64,000 nucleotides of DNA from Lichina pygmaea. Lineage: Eukaryota > Ascomycota > Lichinomycetes > Lichinales > Lichinaceae. Shown piece by piece: positions 10,186-21,550 of this stretch. The notes beneath the pieces were generated by a model, which had not been told where the DNA came from, did not search any database, and was given only the letters and a program-made list of their open reading frames with translations. Every line of letters starts with the position of its first letter. The stretch's first letter is position 1. The stretch spans positions 3,720,001-3,784,000 of the forward strand of contig OY730173.1 of NCBI GenBank assembly GCA_963422465.1, written 5' to 3'. The position numbers and the translations under genes are program-made.

Positions 10186-11292
10186 TCAAGACACCCCCCC
10201 AGTTTGAGAGCTGTGAGGATCCAAGTACGTGGTGGTGCAGGTTTTCAAGCGCGCGGTCGGTGGGCGCAAAGTCGGGCACGCAGTCGGTGGGTGCGCGGTC
10301 GGTGAGCACGCAGTCAGGCACGCAGTCGGGCAAGCTGTCGGTGGATCGGTTGTCGAGGCTGGCCGCTGGTCAGCCAGCAGCAGTGGGGCAGTCCAGCAGT
10401 CAGGCGTGCAGTCAGGCGGGTGCGCAGTCGGCGGGTCAGTTGTCGAGGCTGGCCACTGGTCAGCCAGCAGCAGCGGTGGCGCAAAAATTCGTATTCCAAT
10501 TCCATAGTCCGTCAAGTCTGTCAAGTCTGTGTGCGTCAATGCTGTGTCCGTGTATGTTGCTGTTGTGTGCGTCGCCGAGTCCGTGTACGTCGACGCTGAA
10601 TCTGTCAAGTCCGCGTACGGTAAGTCCGCCGCTGAGTCTGTCAAGTCTGTCAAGTCTGTTGATGCTGAATCTGTCAAGTCCGTGTCTGTCGAGTCTGTCT
10701 CTGAGTCTGTATCTGAGTCTGTCGCTGAGTCTGTCGGCAAGTCTGTGTCTGAGTCTGTTGCTGAGTCTGTGTCTGTCAATGCTGGATCTGTCAAGTCTGT
10801 GTCTGTCGCCAAGTCTGTCGGCAAGTCTGCGTCTGAGTCTGTCGCTGAGCCTGTCAGCAAGTCTGTAGTCTCTGTCGGTGGGGCATCAAGTGGGGTGTAC
10901 TCCACGACAAATTGCCCGTGCTTGTCAAGGATTGTGCAGAATGTCTTGCTGCCATACATCAAGGCTTTGGCCTGGGTGTCCCAGCTCCCACCAATATTCT
11001 TGAAGTGCTTGTACAAGACAATGCTGGTTTGGAAGGTGGGCACAAGAGCCACATCCTTCAGAGTCACCATGTGTTGCTGCTTATCCAGGGGTTGTACAAC
11101 AATGTCCACCTCCCCAAATCTGTCAATAGCCTCTTGATGAGACCCAGTCATCAGGAACTTGTTTGCAGCTGGTTGTAGGTTGTGAAGCTGTTGTGGGTTG
11201 TTGCAGACATGCACACCTGCTCCGGACTCCAGAATGAAACTTTCTTGGAGAGGGTAGACTTCAGTCTCCGGTAGGTACATCAAGGTGTCCAT
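10186..11292 (-). CDS. Copia-B frame: Copia protease-like segment plus Thr/Asp/Ser-rich repeats
   Basis: One open frame (368 aa), starting near the 5' primer site. The first ~130 residues resemble the Copia protease and following region (LESGAGVHVCNNPQQLHNLQP, VTLKDVALVPTF). Then comes a long low-complexity run of TDSATDSD / DLTDS-type units, and a Pro/Ala/Cys/Thr-rich end (LLLADQ-PASTTDPPT repeated). It lacks gag and the rest of pol, so it could not move by itself. Related low-complexity coding remains at 13447-13824. Function of the repeats unknown. Confidence 0.7.
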   Translation of the reverse strand: MDTLMYLPETEVYPLQESFILESGAGVHVCNNPQQLHNLQPAANKFLMTGSHQEAIDRFGEVDIVVQPLDKQQHMVTLKDVALVPTFQTSIVLYKHFKNIGGSWDTQAKALMYGSKTFCTILDKHGQFVVEYTPLDAPPTETTDLLTGSATDSDADLPTDLATDTDLTDPALTDTDSATDSDTDLPTDSATDSDTDSETDSTDTDLTDSASTDLTDLTDSAADLPYADLTDSASTYTDSATHTTATYTDTALTHTDLTDLTDYGIGIRIFAPPLLLADQWPASTTDPPTAHPPDCTPDCWTAPLLLADQRPASTTDPPTACPTACLTACSPTAHPPTACPTLRPPTARLKTCTTTYLDPHSSQTGGVS

Positions 11293-11835
11293 GTTGATAG
11301 TTTTGTGATGCGAAGGTTCAGGGGTCTGCGAGCTCAGGCTCCAGCAGTCAAAGTCCGATAAAATTTAAGTCAAAGTTGATCATCAAGCGGTGTGCGATAC
11401 CGGGCTCATAGCTGTGAAAGGATCTGTCAAAGACTGCTACAATTCAAATCTGTGATCTGTGATTCCAAGCTCATGACTGTTGAGTGGCCAGGCAACTGGT
11501 CTGTGTACGGCGTCAGTGTCTGTACAGAAGAGGCTTCCAGCGCGTAAGACTCTCTTGATTCTCTGTGTCATGATCTAGCAGTCTAATATACAGAAAAAAT
11601 TCTCTTCTTCTCATGTGACCTCAGCTCTGGCAGTGAGTGTTAGGATTGCAACACTGCCAAGGCCCAATCTCGGGAAGGACACGGCGGGCTGCAGAATAGA
11701 GGCTGAATAGGGGACTGAGCAGGGGTTGAATTCGTGTATATAGCGAGTGCTTTTTCCCTAAAGAAATTAAAAAAAAACAGCTCTTCCCTGCCTCCCAGCT
11801 CCAACAGGTTATGACCCCGGAATCTGCGCAAGTTG

Positions 11836-11965
11836 AAGCCGTCCGCCTACCAGCTGCGATAAGCCAGGTCGTCTGCCAGCTACGAGAAGTCTGAGTCGTT
11901 CACCAGCTACGAGAAGTCTGAGTTGTTCACTAGCTACGAGAAGCTAAGTCGGTTTCTGCAGCGAG
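11836..11965 (+). repeat. Tandem repeats in the leader of the gag-only element
   Basis: Four imperfect units of about 30 bp built on CCAGCTACGAGAAGTCTGAG lie between the primer site and the gag start at 12011. They sit in the untranslated leader. Their role (packaging or translation) is unknown. Confidence 0.7.
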
Positions 11966-12010
11966 AAGTAGTCAGTCGGCCAACAAGCAATCCCACCTGC
12001 GATCACCGCG

Positions 12011-12898
12011 ATGTCGGCGTCCACCAGCAAGCTGTCGGTCAGGATTGACCAGCTCACGGCGTACAACTACGACACATGGAAGACGAAGATGGAGATGCTG
12101 TTGATCCGGGAGCGCCTCTGGGCAGTTGTCTCAGAGAAGAAGACGAGGCCTAAGGCGAAAGGAAAAGAAAAGGAGGACTCGGACAAGCCAACGGACACCC
12201 AGCTGGCATTTGATGAGGAGGCTGAACAAGCAACAGCCACAATCTTTCTCTACCTCAGCGACAGCGTCAGCAGGAACGTACGAGGCATCTGTGACCCAGT
12301 CCAACTTTGGAAGAAGCTACACGACCTGTACGGCCAAACTGGTTTCTTGACTTGCCACTGGCTGTGGCAGTGGCTGTTCAAGGCTGAGCTACAGGGCTAC
12401 AAGTTGGCGATTGAGTACACGGAGGAGATACAGTCAATAGCGGAGCAGTTGAAGGACGCAGGCTTTGAGGTCCACGATGAGATCTTGGCCACGGCACTAC
12501 TGCAAGGATTGGATGGGAGCTACAAGGCTTTTGTCTCCTTCACGACCCAGGTTTACTGTACAGACAAAACAATCAGCTTTGATAAGCTGGTTGCCAACAT
12601 CATTGATGAAAGTCGGCAGATGGGGTTGGAAGAACAGGAGCTAGAGCGGGCTCTACAAGCTACAGACTCAGCAAAAGGAAAAGGATGATGTGGACACTGT
12701 CGGAAGATAGGGCACCGGAGCAAGAACTGCTGGACAAAACACCCGGAACTTCGACTGAACAATGACTCAGCCTTGGACTCAGATTTGAAGGATGAAACAG
12801 ACCATCAGAGCAAGAAGAAAGGGGGAAAGAAGAGACAGCAGCAGAAGCACACAGCCCATCTAGCAGTCACTTCATCATCGTCGGATTTGGTATTCTGA
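12011..12898 (+). CDS. Copia-type Gag region of the mini element (fossil)
   Basis: A Ty1/Copia Gag (UBN2-like) region. ATG at 12011 opens MSASTSKLSVRIDQLTAYNY and the family hallmark YDTWKTKMEMLL. Later come ILATALLQGLDGSYKAF and a CCHC zinc knuckle (C-x2-C-x4-H-x4-C: CGHCRKIGHRSKNC) near 12690-12730, then a basic Gln/Lys-rich tail. No protease, integrase or RT follows: the polypurine tract and LTR come straight after. Such an element would need pol from another Copia. Fossil, about one break. Confidence 0.8.
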
Positions 12899-13137
12899 CA
12901 ACCCTGCCAGTGTTGAGGGGGAGTGTTAGGATTGCAACACTGCCAAGGCCTAATCTTGGGAAGGACACAGTGGGCTGCAGAATAGAGGCTGAATAGGGGA
13001 CTGAGCAGGGGTTGAATTCATGTATATAGCGAGTGCTTTTTCCCTAAAGAAATTAAAAAAAAAACAGCTCTTCCCTGCCTCCCAGCTCCAACAGTGAGCA
13101 AGGACTGGTCTCTCCCACCCCCCAGGTCAACACTTAT

Positions 13138-13824
13138 CTGTGAACTGGCACCTGGCCAGAGAATAAGTGTCTTGATTCTGATCTCTCTCTAACTAAGAAT
13201 CTAGGAGCGATGACCAAGGACAAAACTCTGCACACTGTCATGTGCAGACAAACAATTTAGCTGTCACTCAGGGGGAGGCTGATCTCTGAACCCCTGCAAA
13301 TCCTTGGGCTATCAACTCTCTGTTGAGTCCCTGGTTGACACCAATATACAGTGAGAATTCTCTTCTCTCACATGAACTTGGCTCTAGCAGCAAGCAAGGA
13401 CTGGCCTTCTCACTCCTCTGGCTGACACACCTCCCCAGTTCAAGTGAGCTGCGCAGCAGTCAGGCGTGCTGTCAGGTGGGCGCGCAGTCAGGTGCAGAGC
13501 CGGTGAGTGCGCAGTTGGGCACGCAGTCTGTAAGTGTGCAGCCGGTGGGTGTGCATCCAGGTGTGCAGCTGGTGGGCACGCAGTCTGTGAGTGCGCAGCT
13601 GGTGGGTGTGGAGCTGGTGGGCATGCAGCCAGTGGGTGTGCTGTTGGTGAGCACAGAGTCAGGCATGCAGTCAGTGGGCATGCAGCTGGTGGGTGTGCTG
13701 TCAGTGGGCATGCAGCTGGTGGGTGTGCTGTTCTTCAAGTCTGTGTGTGTTGATGTTGTGTGTGTCAGGTCAGAATCTGTCACCAAGTCTGTCACCAAGT
13801 CTGTTGCTGAGACTGTCACTGAGT
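13138..13824. mobile_element. Copia LTR and 3' remnants
   Basis: A composite relic. 13138-13340 matches the loop and right arm of the inverted-repeat LTR at 41585-41947, but with the loop flipped. 13341-13446 resembles the outer part of the Copia-B LTR (AATATACAG..GAATTCTCTTCT, AAGGACTGG). 13447-13824 resembles the Copia-B low-complexity coding end, read on the minus strand (Thr/Pro/Cys/Asp-rich). It is cut off at 13825 by the Gypsy-C LTR. Broken; no usable gene. Confidence 0.6.
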
Positions 13825-14269
13825 TGTTAAGGGCCAGTCCATGTTCACACAGAATGTGGGTGGTCTGTGTGTCTGATCAAGGAGGGCAGGGACTCAATAG
13901 ATGAATAGCAAGTGGGGTAACTCTCTTGCTATTATGATTGGTATTTGTTGTTCAGCCTGAAAAGCTATTCTCCCCAGCTATCTGGGTTCTCTTAAATACA
14001 GGAGCCTGAGGGGGGGAGTCCTCCCTGAGAGGTATCAGCTTCCTGCATCACAGAGTTGGATAAGGATCACCCTTCTCTGCCACCTCTGCCACCTTTGGCA
14101 GAGTTGGTGGAGCTGGTTACACCTCTGCCATCTCTGCCACCAGGTTGGGTGGACATTGTTCCATGTACCTCTGTACACTTGCTTAGGTTGGCTCAGCTGT
14201 TCCAGCCTGGACCTTAACACCATCCTCTCCCTCCAAAGGTTCTGTCCCCAGATCCTCTCACTTCTCTTG

Positions 14270-14800
14270 CCATGCTCTGGACATCTTGCAATAACTGTTG
14301 TGGAGCTCTTAGTTCTTGTATTGGCAAGATAGGCAAGGTGTCCAAAGTTTCATGCAGCACATGTTGTCATGACCACACCAAGTGTGTTGTCAGCTTGGAG
14401 TCCATATCTTGCAGTCAGTGTATCAAGAAGAGTTGCTACTGCAATCTTCATCTTGCGGAGTTGGAATAGGAAAAGATGGAGCTTGAGCATGATCAGCTTA
14501 AGACTTAGCTGAAGGACATCAAGGAGTAGGAGTCACAGCTTCTTCCTCGCAAAATCTGTCTTTGTCAGCAGCTGGGCTTGTTGTCCAAGAAGAAGGGTGA
14601 CACCATCAGGTGTGAGCTTGCTGTGATCAAGGACTAAGAGGTTCTTGAGCAGGAGGCTTTGTGTGTGGTGTCTCTGCTGTCTCTGGATGATCTTTTCTCT
14701 TCAGAGACCTTGGCTTCTCTTGAGTCTTTGTCTCTGTTAGTCCTGGCTTCTGTAGGTTTTCTCAGTGAAAACTCTACAGCTTCTCACTTGTCACAGAGCT
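14270..14800 (+). pseudogene. Relic of the antisense Zn2Cys6 / coiled-coil ORF of Gypsy-C
   Basis: Antisense to the element's pol, in the same place as the intact ORF of Gypsy-A (between LTR and chromodomain). The cysteines keep Zn2Cys6 spacing, C-x2-C-x6-C-x8-C-x2-C-x6-C (CSTC..KC..CSQC..C near 14350-14445), followed by a charged, coiled-coil-like stretch (ELEHDQLKT, LKDIKE). Broken in several places. Sequence identity to the Gypsy-A ORF is low but the layout matches. Confidence 0.65.
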
Positions 14801-15091
14801 GAAGTTCTTGGTGGGTTGCTAATAAGTTCTCCTTGTTGTCATACTCTAACCATTGGACCAGGTACTCAATCTTCTGTCTATTCCTTCAACTGTCTAGGAT
14901 TCTTTTGACATTGTACTCTTCTTTGTTATTCTTAAAGTACTATTGTGTTTTGATTTCTGTGTTGCTGGGTGCTGGCTCAAGCAGTGAGACATGGAATACT
15001 CAGTGTATTCATGCCTTCCTTGGCAGTCTCAGTTGGTAGTTGACTTCTCCAGTACACTTCTCAATCTCAAATAGTCTGATTTGTACATGAT

Positions 15092-18000
15092 TGTTGCGGT
15101 CTGTACCGTACCGTCCTATCCGAGTATAGGATTAGGGCGAGAGGTGGAAGGCGGGTTGGTTCTCGCAGGAGAGGAGTGTCAAGGAGCGCGAAGGGGTTTG
15201 GTGGAACGTGGTGGTGGTGACACCTGATCAATGGCTTCGTACAAAAAGATTGTATTGAAGTAGATCTAGTTGTCTGGATCACAACATGAGTTGAAGACAA
15301 TTGTTCCATAAGGGAACTATCACCGGACTATATAGTGCTGGCCTGTTGAGATGATCAAGATTATCTTGACAGTCTTGACGTCAAGACAGGTGAGATTGTC
15401 TCGACAGTCCCACCATGTTATGCACCCTGTGTCAAGACAGGTGAGATTGTCTTGACGCTTCATGCATCCTGCGTCAAGACTGGTGAGATTGTCTCGATGC
15501 TTCATGCATCCTGCGTCAAGACTCCTGTGTGTGTCTCGACAGTCACGTGACCCCTTGTTGGTTGGTCACTTGACTTCCATAGTGTCCTCTTGCCTGGCCC
15601 GCAGCCTGATTGCCTATAAATAAGTGGCTCCCATCCCCTGGGTCATAACACTACCCTCCTCTCCTTCATTCATTGTCCTGATGAATTCTTGAGTATGTCT
15701 GCAAAATCACATGCCTCTGCTTACTGAAACCAACTGGCAGCCCAGATCTGTGATCATAACTTTGTGTTGCTTGCTCCGTGTGACTTCTGTGTTTTGAACC
15801 ACAAGCCCTGCTTCCGAATGTCTGACGACAACGATAAATTGAAGTGCGCTGAATGCACTCGTCGTGGGAAGTCCTGTGTGTCACTTTCTTGGGAGTCGCT
15901 GAACATGACTCAGGATAACCTTCGCGAGGATTTGGCTGTTGATGAGGCCAAGCAGGATGCTCTTGTTGAGCAGCTTGCCGAGCTGCAGGCTCGTGTGTCC
16001 TGAAAGCGAAAGGTTCTTGAAGGTGCTGAAGGCCGAGCAAAGAAGAAGCTCCAGTGTCTTGTTGCCAAAATGGAGGCGGATGGTGAAGACTTGTCGGCGA
16101 CAGTCATTGACACGTCTGCGCTGCAGGCCGAGCTGTTCAGTCCTGCCTCTGCCGGAACTGCTGCAGGAGGAGCTGGCAGTTCGCGAGGTTCCTGAGTGGT
16201 TCCCAGGTATTTTCCAAGTCTGGGTAGTTTTTCCACTTGACAAGGTATCGCTGACTTTTTCTCTTCAGGATCTGTTCGGCCTGAAATTCCTGTTCTTCCT
16301 CTGGTTGGTAATGAAATGTTTCCTGCAAGGGTGTGCTCTGGTCAGCTAATTTGATTATTGAGATGTGAAAGTTTGGGTGTACCCGAGCGTCTCTCGGTAG
16401 TCACAGTCTGACGCTGACTAGTCCAGTTTTTTCTTCAACCGAAAATAGTCTGACCTTGACATGGTCCAGTTTTTTTGTTCTTGGTTTCCTTATTTTCCAA
16501 TTTCTTGTGAGAAGGTAGACTTTATCCCCCTTCTTTAGCTGAGATGCTATTTTGGATTTCTTGTCCATTTGACGTTGTATTCTTTCTGAGGTCTCTTGAA
16601 GGTAGTGCCTCATCATCGTGTGTGTTTGTTGTAGGAGCTTGTCATATTGGAGTGCTTTCTCTGCATTTGGTGAAGCTCTGCTTGGCATTCCGATGTTTGC
16701 GTGTCATCCAAAATTGGCAAAAAATAGTGATTCCTTTGTTGAGTCTGATCTGTGCTGGTTGATTGCCAGCTGTGCCACCGGTAATAACTGTACCCAATTG
16801 CTGTGGGTCTTGTTGATGTAATACTGTAAGTAAGTCTCCAGGACTTGGTTTGCTCGCTCTGTCTGGCTGTCAGTTCGTGGGTGATAGGCTGTAGACATTT
16901 TGGGTTTTGTTCCCATGGCTGCACTGATTGTCTTCCAGTAGTTGGATGTGAAGAGTTTGTCTCTGTCTGTAATGATCGTGATCAGAACTCTGCGGTCTCT
17001 GACCAATCTGTCCAGTAAGAGGTGTCCCAACTGTTCTGCTGTGTGGGTCTCCTTGAATGGTACCGCTATTAGATATTTTGTGAATCTGTCCACTATCCCA
17101 TAGTCGAGTCGTAGGTGATTCCTGTGACTGGGTCTTTGGACTTGGGTAGCTTCGTGATGAAGTCTATTGACACGTCTTCCCACAGGCCTCTTGGTATCGT
17201 GTTCAGATGTCCTTCTCCATATAGCTTATGTCTTCCATGTTTGTTTTTCTGGTATAGTAGACACTTGCTGATGTAGTTTGTGACATGTTGTCAGAGGTTA
17301 ATGACATTGTTCCCTGCCTGTTAGATAAGGTCTGTGGTCTTGGAGATTCCTGGGTGACCATGTACTGGATTGTCGTGGTAGTTTCTTATTAGTTCTTCAG
17401 TGTCTTCTGCCGTGAGCTTGTTGATCTGTGGTTGAGGCACCAGGTTTCCTTGCTAGTCCTGCTGTAAGATTGTTCCTTGGTGTTCATCATCTTCCATGTG
17501 GTCTTTTCGTCGGCTTAGTGTGTCTGCTCTCCCATTGTCTTGTCCAGGGGTGTACAAGATCTTGAACTTGTGTTGCCCTAGGAGTTCAGCCCATCTGACT
17601 TGCTGTCTGTTCAGCTTCTTGGTTGTTGTGAACATTGTCAGATTCTTGTGGTCTGTGAGAACAGTGAGTTCAGAACTGCTTTCCACGTACACTCTCCAGT
17701 GTTTGAGTGCGTTGACAACTGCCAGTAGCTCTTTGTCATGGATATCATAGTTTTGTTCTGCTTGTGTTATTTTTCGTGAGTAGTAGGCAACTGGGTGCCA
17801 CTTGCTATCTGCCTGTTGGCATAGACATGCTCCCACTGCCTGATCTGAAGTGTCTGTCTTGATTCGTGTTGGTTGGCCTGTCTTGAAGTTGAGGAGAACT
17901 GGTTCCTTGGCACAAGTGTCCTTGAGCTGTTAGAATACTTTTTGTTGTCTCTCTGTCCACCGGTACTCCACGTCCTTCTTCGTGAGTTCTGTCAGTGGTG

Positions 18001-21000
18001 TTGCCATCTGTGAGTAGTTCTTTATGAACTGTCAGTTGAAGTTGGCAAATCCTAGGAAGGCTTGTACTTCCTTAACTGACATCGGTGTTGGCCATTGCTG
18101 AATTGCTTTGATTTTCTCAGGGTCAATCTTGATCCCTTCAATCCCTATAACATATCTGAGGAATTCAACTTCCGGTTTGTTGAACTCGCATTTCTTTGGG
18201 TTGAGCTTGAGCCCTGCCTGTTGTAGGCATCGTAGAACATCCTTCACATGTTTGGTATGTTCCTGTTGCGTGTTTGAGTAGACAAGAATGTTGTCCAGGT
18301 AGGTGATAGCTGTTTGGTCCAGGTGTGCTCTGATGATGTTGTTGATCAATGCTTGACATGTTGCTGGTGTGTTCGTGAGTCTGAATGGCATAACCAGATA
18401 CTTGTAGTGTCTGTATCAGGTTCTGAAGGCTGTCTTCTATTCTTCTCCTTCTTTCATGCATATCAGGTTGTATACTCCTTTCAAGTCCAGCTTGGTAAAG
18501 ATTGTAGCTTGGCTGATCCTGTCTCGCAATTCGTTCGCATTTGGCAACAGATATCAGTTCTTGATGGTAATGTCGTTGAGTTTCCTGTAATCTACACAAA
18601 GTCAAAGACTTCCGTCTTTCTTTGGTGCAAATAGTATCAGGTATCCTGCTGGCGATCAAGATTCTCGAATGAAACTCTTTTTCAGGTTTTCCTCCAGGTA
18701 CTCGCGAAGTACTTAGAGCTCTTTCTCTGATAACTGGTAAATTGGTCCAAATCCTGGCTCCATCCCTGGTTGCAACTTGATCTCATGATCCCAAGGTTGG
18801 TGCTTAGGCAACACTACTGTCATTGTCTCTTCCTGAAAGAGGTTATCATACCCAGGCCAGTACTTTTCAGGGATCTCCAGAGGGTTAACAACTTCCTCTC
18901 TCTTCATCTCTGACTGTTTGGCCACCTGGTTCTGGGGTGTGCCTGTCAAGGTGGACCTCTTCTCTTGAGAGTTGTCCTTTCTGTCGGTGAGGTTCCACTG
19001 AGGACTTCTTCCCTCATCTGTCCACGCCTTCTGTGGCTGGTAACAGGTCCGAGCTGTGTTGTTAGTGCAGTTCCTAAATGTGAGTACTCCTGTCCTCCAG
19101 TTAACAACTGGGTTGTGCTTCTTTAGCCAAGGCATCCCCAAATAGATATCCTGAGTGGCCAACTCGACAATATCAAGGTGGATCCTTTCAGCATAGTGTC
19201 TGGTAACTATTTCCATTGGCTGCGTCTCATGGCAGACTAGCTCTGTCTGTCCATTTGCTATCGTGAGCTGATAGGGCTGCTGCTTGCGTCTCCTTCCAGT
19301 GCTGAGGGTGTTGTAAAGTTGTCTCGAGATGTGGTTTCCACTGGCTCCAGAGTCAACAAGTGCGTATGTCCGTACTGGCGTGTTGGCGTGTAGTGACACA
19401 GGCAATCGCAGGTGCTTTGCGTTGCTAGGGGTCATGTTGTTGAGCTTCCGATGTCACCCCTTGACAAGGGAGTTCAGTCTTTTCCTGATTGAAGTGTCTT
19501 TCCACTGACTGGGCAATAGGTCTAGCCATTCCCATCAGTCCTGAGGAATCTGTTTATGAATTTGTCTTGCTGATGCTTGTCACATCCAGGCTTGAGGCAG
19601 TACTGCCAATTGTTGACGTAGCAGTTGTGGTTGTTGCCTTGCTGTAGGAACATGAGGTGTTCGTGCCAATCATGTGTGTGCCCGGAGAATGCGGTGTGTT
19701 GGCGTTTGTCCCAAAGATGGATCTCACACGCATCCTTCTCGCAATTGACCCAATACTTGTGGCAGGTGGCGTGGTAGGGTGAGTGTCCTCTGTACCTTCG
19801 TAGTTGTTCGTGGTAGGTGCAGTAGTGCTTTGTGCAAAACCTCCACTGTAGTTCGCCGTGCTGTAGATTTTGTGGGTCCACACTGTAAGCTTAGCTTCCT
19901 TGTGGTATTTCTTCTTTGATAGACACGGGTTTGTCTCAGTCCCCATCAGAGGTGGTTAAGAGCTCCTGTTCCTTGTCCTGACCTGTCAGTTCTGGTAGAT
20001 CCTTGCCTCCTGATGTTGCCAGTTGGTGGGCTGCTTCCAATGTCTGATCGTAGTTGTCCTATTGTTTGAGGGATAGCTGAGGCTCTTCTGGTGGGTCCTC
20101 TGGCTTGATGACATTCCAGTCTCTGTCAAGTGTATTAAGTTGCTGTCGGTGTACCTTGTTCTTTGAACGACAGTCTTTTGCCATGTGGCCTAGCTTGCCA
20201 CAGGCATAGCACTTCAGTGCTTTCCCCTTTTTGTTGTTCCTTCCCTTCGTGAACCTTCCCTTGTGGTGGACTGCATCCAGTTCCATGGGTGCATAGCTAT
20301 ATGGGTCATGTGGCGGTGCCTTGTTAGGTGGCTTGTAGTGGTTGCTCACATGCCATGCGGGGTGGCTGTATCCTCCATCATGGTGTTTCTCCATCGCTCG
20401 CTCGAATAGTTTGTCATTGATGTTGATTGCTTGTGTGATGAGTTCGTCCAGTGTGTTGACTGCTCGTCTGTCAAAGGTGATTTCATCCTTCACATTTTCC
20501 TTGAGTCCACGTCGGTACATGACCATCAGGGCATCATTGTCCCAGTCAGTCAGTACTGAGTATTGTTTGAACTGTGTGGTGTACTCTGCGGCTGAGCGGT
20601 GTTGCTTGATGTGCTGGATCATTCGTATAGCCACTTTGTCTTTGTTAGATAGTCCAAGGATCCTTTTGATCTTGTCCTTGAATTGTGTCCATTTTGTCAT
20701 CCATTCTGTTGTGCTGTCGTGGTCTCCATTTCCTGAGAGATGTTTGTTGACATAGGGCTTGATCTATTGATAAGCATTACCTCTCATGTAAGTGGTTGTG
20801 AAGAGGGGCCACTTTTCCTTAGGCAGCTTTGTCTCTGGTTGGAATTGAAAGTAGACTTGGAGTTGTATAAGCCAGTCGTCAACCTTGTTCCTTTCACCGT
20901 AGAACAGGTCTGGCTTGGCAACACTAATCTTTCCATCTGGGAAGTTGGGGTTGGTTGCTCCTGAGGTACTCATCCTTGAGAGTCTTCAAAGTGTTGCGGT

Positions 21001-21550
21001 CTGTACCGTACTGTCCTATCTGAGTATAGGATTAGGGCGAGAGGTGGAAGGTGGGTTGGTTCTCGCAGGAGAGGAGTGTCAAGGAGTGCGAAGGGGTTTG
21101 GTGGAATGTGGTGGTGGTGACACCTGATCAATGGCTTCATACAAAAGGATTGTATTAAAGTAGATCTAGTTGTCTGGATCACAACATGAGTTGAAGACAA
21201 TTGTTCCATAAGGGAACTATCGCCGGACTATATAGTGCTGGCCTGTCAAGACGATTGAGATTGTCTCAACAGTCTTGATGTCAAGATGGGTGAGATTGTC
21301 TTGACAGTCCTGCCATGTTATGCACCCTGCGTCAAGATGGGTGAGATTGTCTTGACACTTCATGCATCCTGCGTCAAGACTGGTGAGATTGTCTTGATGC
21401 TTCATGCATCCTGCGTCAAGACTTCTGTGTGTGTCTCGACAGTCACGTGACCCCTTGTTGGTTGGTCACTTGACTTCCATGGTGTCCTCTTGCCTGGCCC
21501 GCGGCCTGATTGCCTATAAATGAGTGGCTCCTATCCCCTGGGTTGTAACA
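15092..21550 (-). mobile_element. Gypsy-A copy 2 (chromovirus, older)
   Basis: A full-length Ty3/Gypsy element with 559-bp LTRs (15092-15650 and 20992-21550) and target duplication ATGAT (15087-15091 and 21551-21555) inside Gypsy-C. Read on the minus strand: gag from 20973 with a CCHC knuckle (CYACGKLGHMAKDC near 20200), a Cys/His-rich segment (19520-19950), protease (YALVDSGASGNHIS near 19350), RT and RNase H, integrase (TAYHPRTDSQTERANQ near 16860) and chromodomain (RYLVKWKNYPDLENTW near 16200). LTRs differ by several percent, so it is older than the copy at 31560. Broken, about fifteen to twenty breaks. Confidence 0.92.
15695..16195 (+). pseudogene. Antisense Zn2Cys6 ORF of Gypsy-A copy 2, broken
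   Basis: Same position and length (501 bp) as the intact ORF at 32162-32662. All six cluster cysteines are kept (CDFC..PC..CAEC..SC) and the coiled-coil part is recognisable. Broken in a few places. A plus-strand TATAAA box lies in the adjoining LTR near 15613, about 80 bp before the start. Confidence 0.8.

Larger units (their letters stand above)
11638..13093 (+). mobile_element. Gag-only mini LTR element (1.46 kb)
   Basis: A compact LTR element nested in the 5' LTR of Copia-B, with target duplication GTGAG (11633-11637 and 13094-13098). LTRs are 11638-11806 and 12924-13093 (169-170 bp), starting TGTTAGGATTGC and ending CTCCAACA, with a GTATATAG box. The two LTRs differ at only a few places, so it is fairly young. 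Directly after the 5' LTR lies GGTTATGACCCC, like the Copia half tRNA-iMet primer site. GAGGGGGAG just before the 3' LTR is the polypurine tract. The inside codes for gag only. It looks almost whole, with about one break in gag. Confidence 0.9.
9935..13132 (-). mobile_element. Copia-B: short non-autonomous Ty1/Copia element with a nested element
   Basis: An LTR element read on the minus strand with a perfect 5-bp target duplication CTTAT (9930-9934 and 13133-13137). LTRs of about 259 bp lie at 9935-10193 (3') and at 11413-11637 plus 13099-13132 (5', split by the gag-only element). LTR ends are TGT..GACCTGGGG to CCTTTCACA with a TGTATATTAG box. A primer site resembling a half tRNA-iMet (GCTATGAGCCCGG) abuts the 5' LTR near 11400-11412, as in Copia. 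A G-rich polypurine tract abuts the 3' LTR near 10194. Without the nested insert it is only ~1.7 kb: no gag, integrase or RT is seen. A fossil; its single frame looks whole. Confidence 0.82.

Noticed and set aside
10260-10868. Ser/Leu-rich 202-aa frame on the plus strand, and other plus-strand frames there
   Set aside because: They are shadows of the Thr/Asp/Ser repeats coded on the minus strand by Copia-B; the period of the repeats opens several frames.
13466-13753. Cys/Gly/Ala/Val repeat protein
   Set aside because: Frame created by the low-complexity Copia relic; no start context and no relation to a known protein.
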